From Treponema sp. (GTDB lineage: Bacteria; Spirochaetota; Spirochaetia; Treponematales; Treponemataceae): 7,154 bases of DNA. Location: assembly GCA_016293005.1 (NCBI GenBank), contig JAEDFA010000067.1:1-7154 (forward strand), in the 5' to 3' direction. The translations under genes and the position numbers were made by a program. The first letter of the stretch is position 1. Every line of letters starts with the position of its first letter. A model generated the notes under the pieces. That model was not told where the DNA came from. It was given only the letters and a program-made list of their open reading frames with translations, and searched no databases. Below, piece by piece: positions 5,058-7,154 of the stretch.

Positions 5058-6860
5058 TTACAGAATTTGCTTTAACTGGTCTACGATGTTTTTAAATTCG
5101 TCGAGCGCCATCTGGATTGGTTCAATTTCTTCCATATTTACGCCGGCGATTTTAAGTGATTCGATAGGGTATCGGCTTCCGCCTGATTTTAAGAATTTGA
5201 AATAATCTTCGCGTTCTTTTTCACCGCCTGAAGTAACTTTTTTTGCAAGGGCAAGGGCAGCAGAAATTCCTGTTGCGTATTTGTAAACATAAAACGCTGT
5301 GTAAAAGTGCGGAATTCTCAATCCTTCGAGGTCGCTGTTTTCTTCAAAATGCATTTCAGGGCCAAAGTAAAGTTCAAGAAGGTTTCTGTAAGTTTTTCTT
5401 AAAAGGTCGCAGGTGAGTGGAGTTCCGTTTTCGACAAGTTCGTGGGTTTTTAGTTCAAATTCAGCAAACATTGTCTGCCTGTGAAGCGTTGCAAGAATGT
5501 CTTGGGCCCTCATGCTTAAAAGATAGGCTTTCATTTCTTTTGAAGCGGCATTTTTTAAAAGGTATTCAAAAACTAATTCTTCATTGAAAGTTGATGCGAC
5601 TTCGGCTTCGAAAATCGTGTAGTCGTAGCATAAAAACGGATTGTTGTGGACTGAATACCATGAATGCATTGAGTGTCCGCCTTCGTGTGCCATTGTAAAC
5701 ACATCTCGGATTGCATCGTCTTTGTAATTTAAAAGAATGTATGGATTTCCGATGTAGCAGCCGCTTGAAAATGCTCCTGAGCGTTTTCCTGTATTTTCGT
5801 ATTTGTCGACCCAGCCTTCTGTGAGTCCTTTTGAAAGTCTGTCTGTGTATTCTTTTCCGAGCGGTGAAAGTGCGTTTTTGCAGATTTCAACGGCTTCAAG
5901 GTAAGATGTTTTTGTAGTCACTGATTTTACGAGCGGAACATAAACATCATAGTGTTTTAATTCATCAACATTGAGGACTTTTTTTCGTAAGGAATAATAA
6001 TCATGGAGCGTAGAGAGATTTTTGTGAACGCAGTCGATGAGGTTTTTGTAAACTGAAACAGGAACTTTGTTTGAATAAAGAGATGCTTCAAGGCTTGAAG
6101 AATAACCGCGTGCTCTTGCCTGAAAAACATCCTGATTTACAGAACCTGCGTAAAGTGCTGAAATTACATTCTGGTGTTCTTCGAATTTATTGTAGAATTT
6201 TTTGTACGCTTCTTCGCGGACAGTTCTGTTCTGGTTTTCCATGAAGACGCTGAAAGTTGTTTGTGTGAGAGGTTTTTCTTCGCCGTTTATTTTTACGAAT
6301 CCGAATGATTTATTTAAGTCAACATTTGTAAGCGCCTCGAATGCTTCGTAAGGAGTTTGCGCACTTTGGTTCTGAAGACTTAAAATTCGTTCTTCTTTTT
6401 CGGAGAGAATGAATTTTTTCATGTAGAGGAATTTTTGAATGAAGATTTTGTAATCGGCAAATTCTGGTTTTGAAATCCATTCTGCAAGGAGTTTTTCGTC
6501 GATAGATTGAAGTTCTGGTTCAAAAAAACTAGTCTCTGATGACATTTGCGTGTATGATATCATCGCTCTTCCGTATTTGTCGTTTGAATCTGAATTGTCG
6601 GCATCCTGAGATTGTAAAAGTGAAGCGTAATGATAAACAGTTTCCATTTTGAGATTTAAATTTTCAAACGCTTTCAAGGCAGCTAAAAAAGTCTCTGAAG
6701 ATTCGCTTAAACGGCCTTTAAAAGAAAGAAGTTTTTGTGTTAAAGACGGAATTTCTTTGAGGGAGGATTCCCATTGAGAATCGCTTGTGAAAAGTGAAGA
6801 AAGGTCCCATTTGTCATTTTCAGGAACTTCGCTTCTGTCTGGAATTTTGTTTGTATTCAT
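5058..6860 (-). CDS. pepF: Oligoendopeptidase F (M3B zinc metallopeptidase)
   Basis: PepF is a cytosolic zinc endopeptidase that cuts short peptides of roughly 7-17 residues, supporting peptide recycling and amino-acid use. The 600-residue length is typical. The gluzincin site is intact: HEGGH with zinc ligands H392 and H396 and catalytic E393 (context TMAHEGGHSMHSWYS), then the third ligand E420 in FEAEVASTFNEE, 24 residues after H396. This matches the M3-family HEXXH-X(23-26)-E pattern. The helical N-terminal PepF region precedes the catalytic domain, which begins at about residue 200. The later IPHFYTAFYVYKYATG segment is also characteristic of PepF. No signal peptide or membrane segment is visible. 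The ATG at 6860 follows AAGGG (6868-6872) at a 7-base spacing, and a good promoter lies upstream. The gene appears to be transcribed alone and converges on rubrerythrin. Confidence 0.96.
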   Translation of the reverse strand: MNTNKIPDRSEVPENDKWDLSSLFTSDSQWESSLKEIPSLTQKLLSFKGRLSESSETFLAALKAFENLNLKMETVYHYASLLQSQDADNSDSNDKYGRAMISYTQMSSETSFFEPELQSIDEKLLAEWISKPEFADYKIFIQKFLYMKKFILSEKEERILSLQNQSAQTPYEAFEALTNVDLNKSFGFVKINGEEKPLTQTTFSVFMENQNRTVREEAYKKFYNKFEEHQNVISALYAGSVNQDVFQARARGYSSSLEASLYSNKVPVSVYKNLIDCVHKNLSTLHDYYSLRKKVLNVDELKHYDVYVPLVKSVTTKTSYLEAVEICKNALSPLGKEYTDRLSKGLTEGWVDKYENTGKRSGAFSSGCYIGNPYILLNYKDDAIRDVFTMAHEGGHSMHSWYSVHNNPFLCYDYTIFEAEVASTFNEELVFEYLLKNAASKEMKAYLLSMRAQDILATLHRQTMFAEFELKTHELVENGTPLTCDLLRKTYRNLLELYFGPEMHFEENSDLEGLRIPHFYTAFYVYKYATGISAALALAKKVTSGGEKEREDYFKFLKSGGSRYPIESLKIAGVNMEEIEPIQMALDEFKNIVDQLKQIL

Positions 6861-6924
6861 AATTTTGCCCTTTTTGATGAAATTTGAGAAATATTTTTAA
6901 AACTGGAAGTTTTTGTTTCAGAAA

Positions 6925-6953
6925 ATAATATCTTATATCAGAAAAAATGTAAA
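6925..6953 (-). promoter_or_regulatory. Candidate sigma-70-type promoter of pepF
   Basis: On the minus strand TTTACA (6948-6953) and TATTAT (6925-6930) are separated by exactly 17 bases, each matching five of six consensus positions. Transcription would start near base 6918, leaving a leader of about 58 bases with AAGGG just before the ATG. This is the best-formed promoter in the window. Confidence 0.6.
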
Positions 6954-7154
6954 ATCGTCTAATGCGAAATGTTTTACCGTGGAATCAAAGAATAGAAAAA
7001 TGAACGCGGTTATTTAAGAGATACTTGTTTAACCGGCCAGAATGTAATGAAAGTTAGCCTGGATTATTTTGGAATCAAGTATGAGTAATAATTAAAAATT
7101 TAAAACTCGACATTTGTCTTTATAAATTTATAGGATTAGAGTTACCCCAAAAAA
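6954..7154. other. Intergenic stretch with no recognisable gene
   Basis: Both strands are broken by frequent stops. The longest plus-strand pieces are a 13-codon frame from ATG 6962 (MRNVLPWNQRIEK) and an open run of about 30 codons ending at 7083-7089 (...MKVSLDYFGIKYE), which I do not recognise. TGGAATCAA occurs twice in direct orientation (6980-6988 and 7070-7078). G+C is slightly higher in 6961-7060 than in the surrounding spacer, which could mean a decayed gene. I found no tRNA-like fold and no terminator. The gene beyond the right edge is not visible. Confidence 0.4.

Noticed and set aside
6962..7003. 13-codon frame MRNVLPWNQRIEK as a small protein
   Set aside because: It has no Shine-Dalgarno, no recognisable family and no support beyond an ATG and a stop.
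1..7154. CRISPR arrays, tRNA or rRNA genes, transposases, defence or toxin-antitoxin systems
   Set aside because: I looked on both strands and found no spaced repeat array, no tRNA-like fold and no matching protein motifs.

Overview
The window looks like an ordinary chromosomal stretch from an anaerobic, AT-rich bacterium, most likely a gut- or rumen-type Treponema (Spirochaetes). That placement is an inference from base composition, A/T-rich intergenic DNA, the gene set (rubrerythrin, PepF, a medium-chain-type acyl-CoA synthetase) and the general look of the proteins. No rRNA, tRNA or lineage-specific marker is present to prove it.

Layout: (1) bases 2-952, plus strand: the 3' part of an AMP-forming acyl-CoA synthetase, cut off by the left edge. 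(2) bases 1055-3025, minus: HtpG, the bacterial Hsp90 chaperone. (3) bases 3147-3998, minus: a RluA-type RNA pseudouridine synthase. It lies upstream of htpG in the same direction, but htpG has its own promoter-like sequence in the 121-base gap. (4) bases 4329-4862, plus: rubrerythrin, a peroxide-reducing diiron/rubredoxin protein. (5) bases 5058-6860, minus: oligoendopeptidase F, a zinc M3 metallopeptidase, with a well-formed promoter upstream. (6) bases 6861-7154: noncoding or decayed DNA.

The two convergent gene pairs (acyl-CoA synthetase/htpG and rubrerythrin/pepF) each meet at a strong hairpin flanked by A and T tracts, which should terminate transcription from both sides. The divergent pair (pseudouridine synthase/rubrerythrin) is separated by about 330 bases. 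That gap holds a 12-bp perfect AT-rich palindrome and then a sharply bounded, structured block of about 110 bases near 52% G+C, which looks like an interspersed repeat. The right boundary of this block supplies a plausible promoter for rubrerythrin.

The genes are housekeeping and stress functions (protein folding, peroxide detoxification, peptide breakdown, RNA modification, acyl activation) and do not form one pathway. I see no defence system, mobile-element gene, CRISPR array or new multi-gene system. The items most worth a second look are noncoding: the G+C-rich element, the palindrome beside it, and the alternative hairpins downstream of rubrerythrin.
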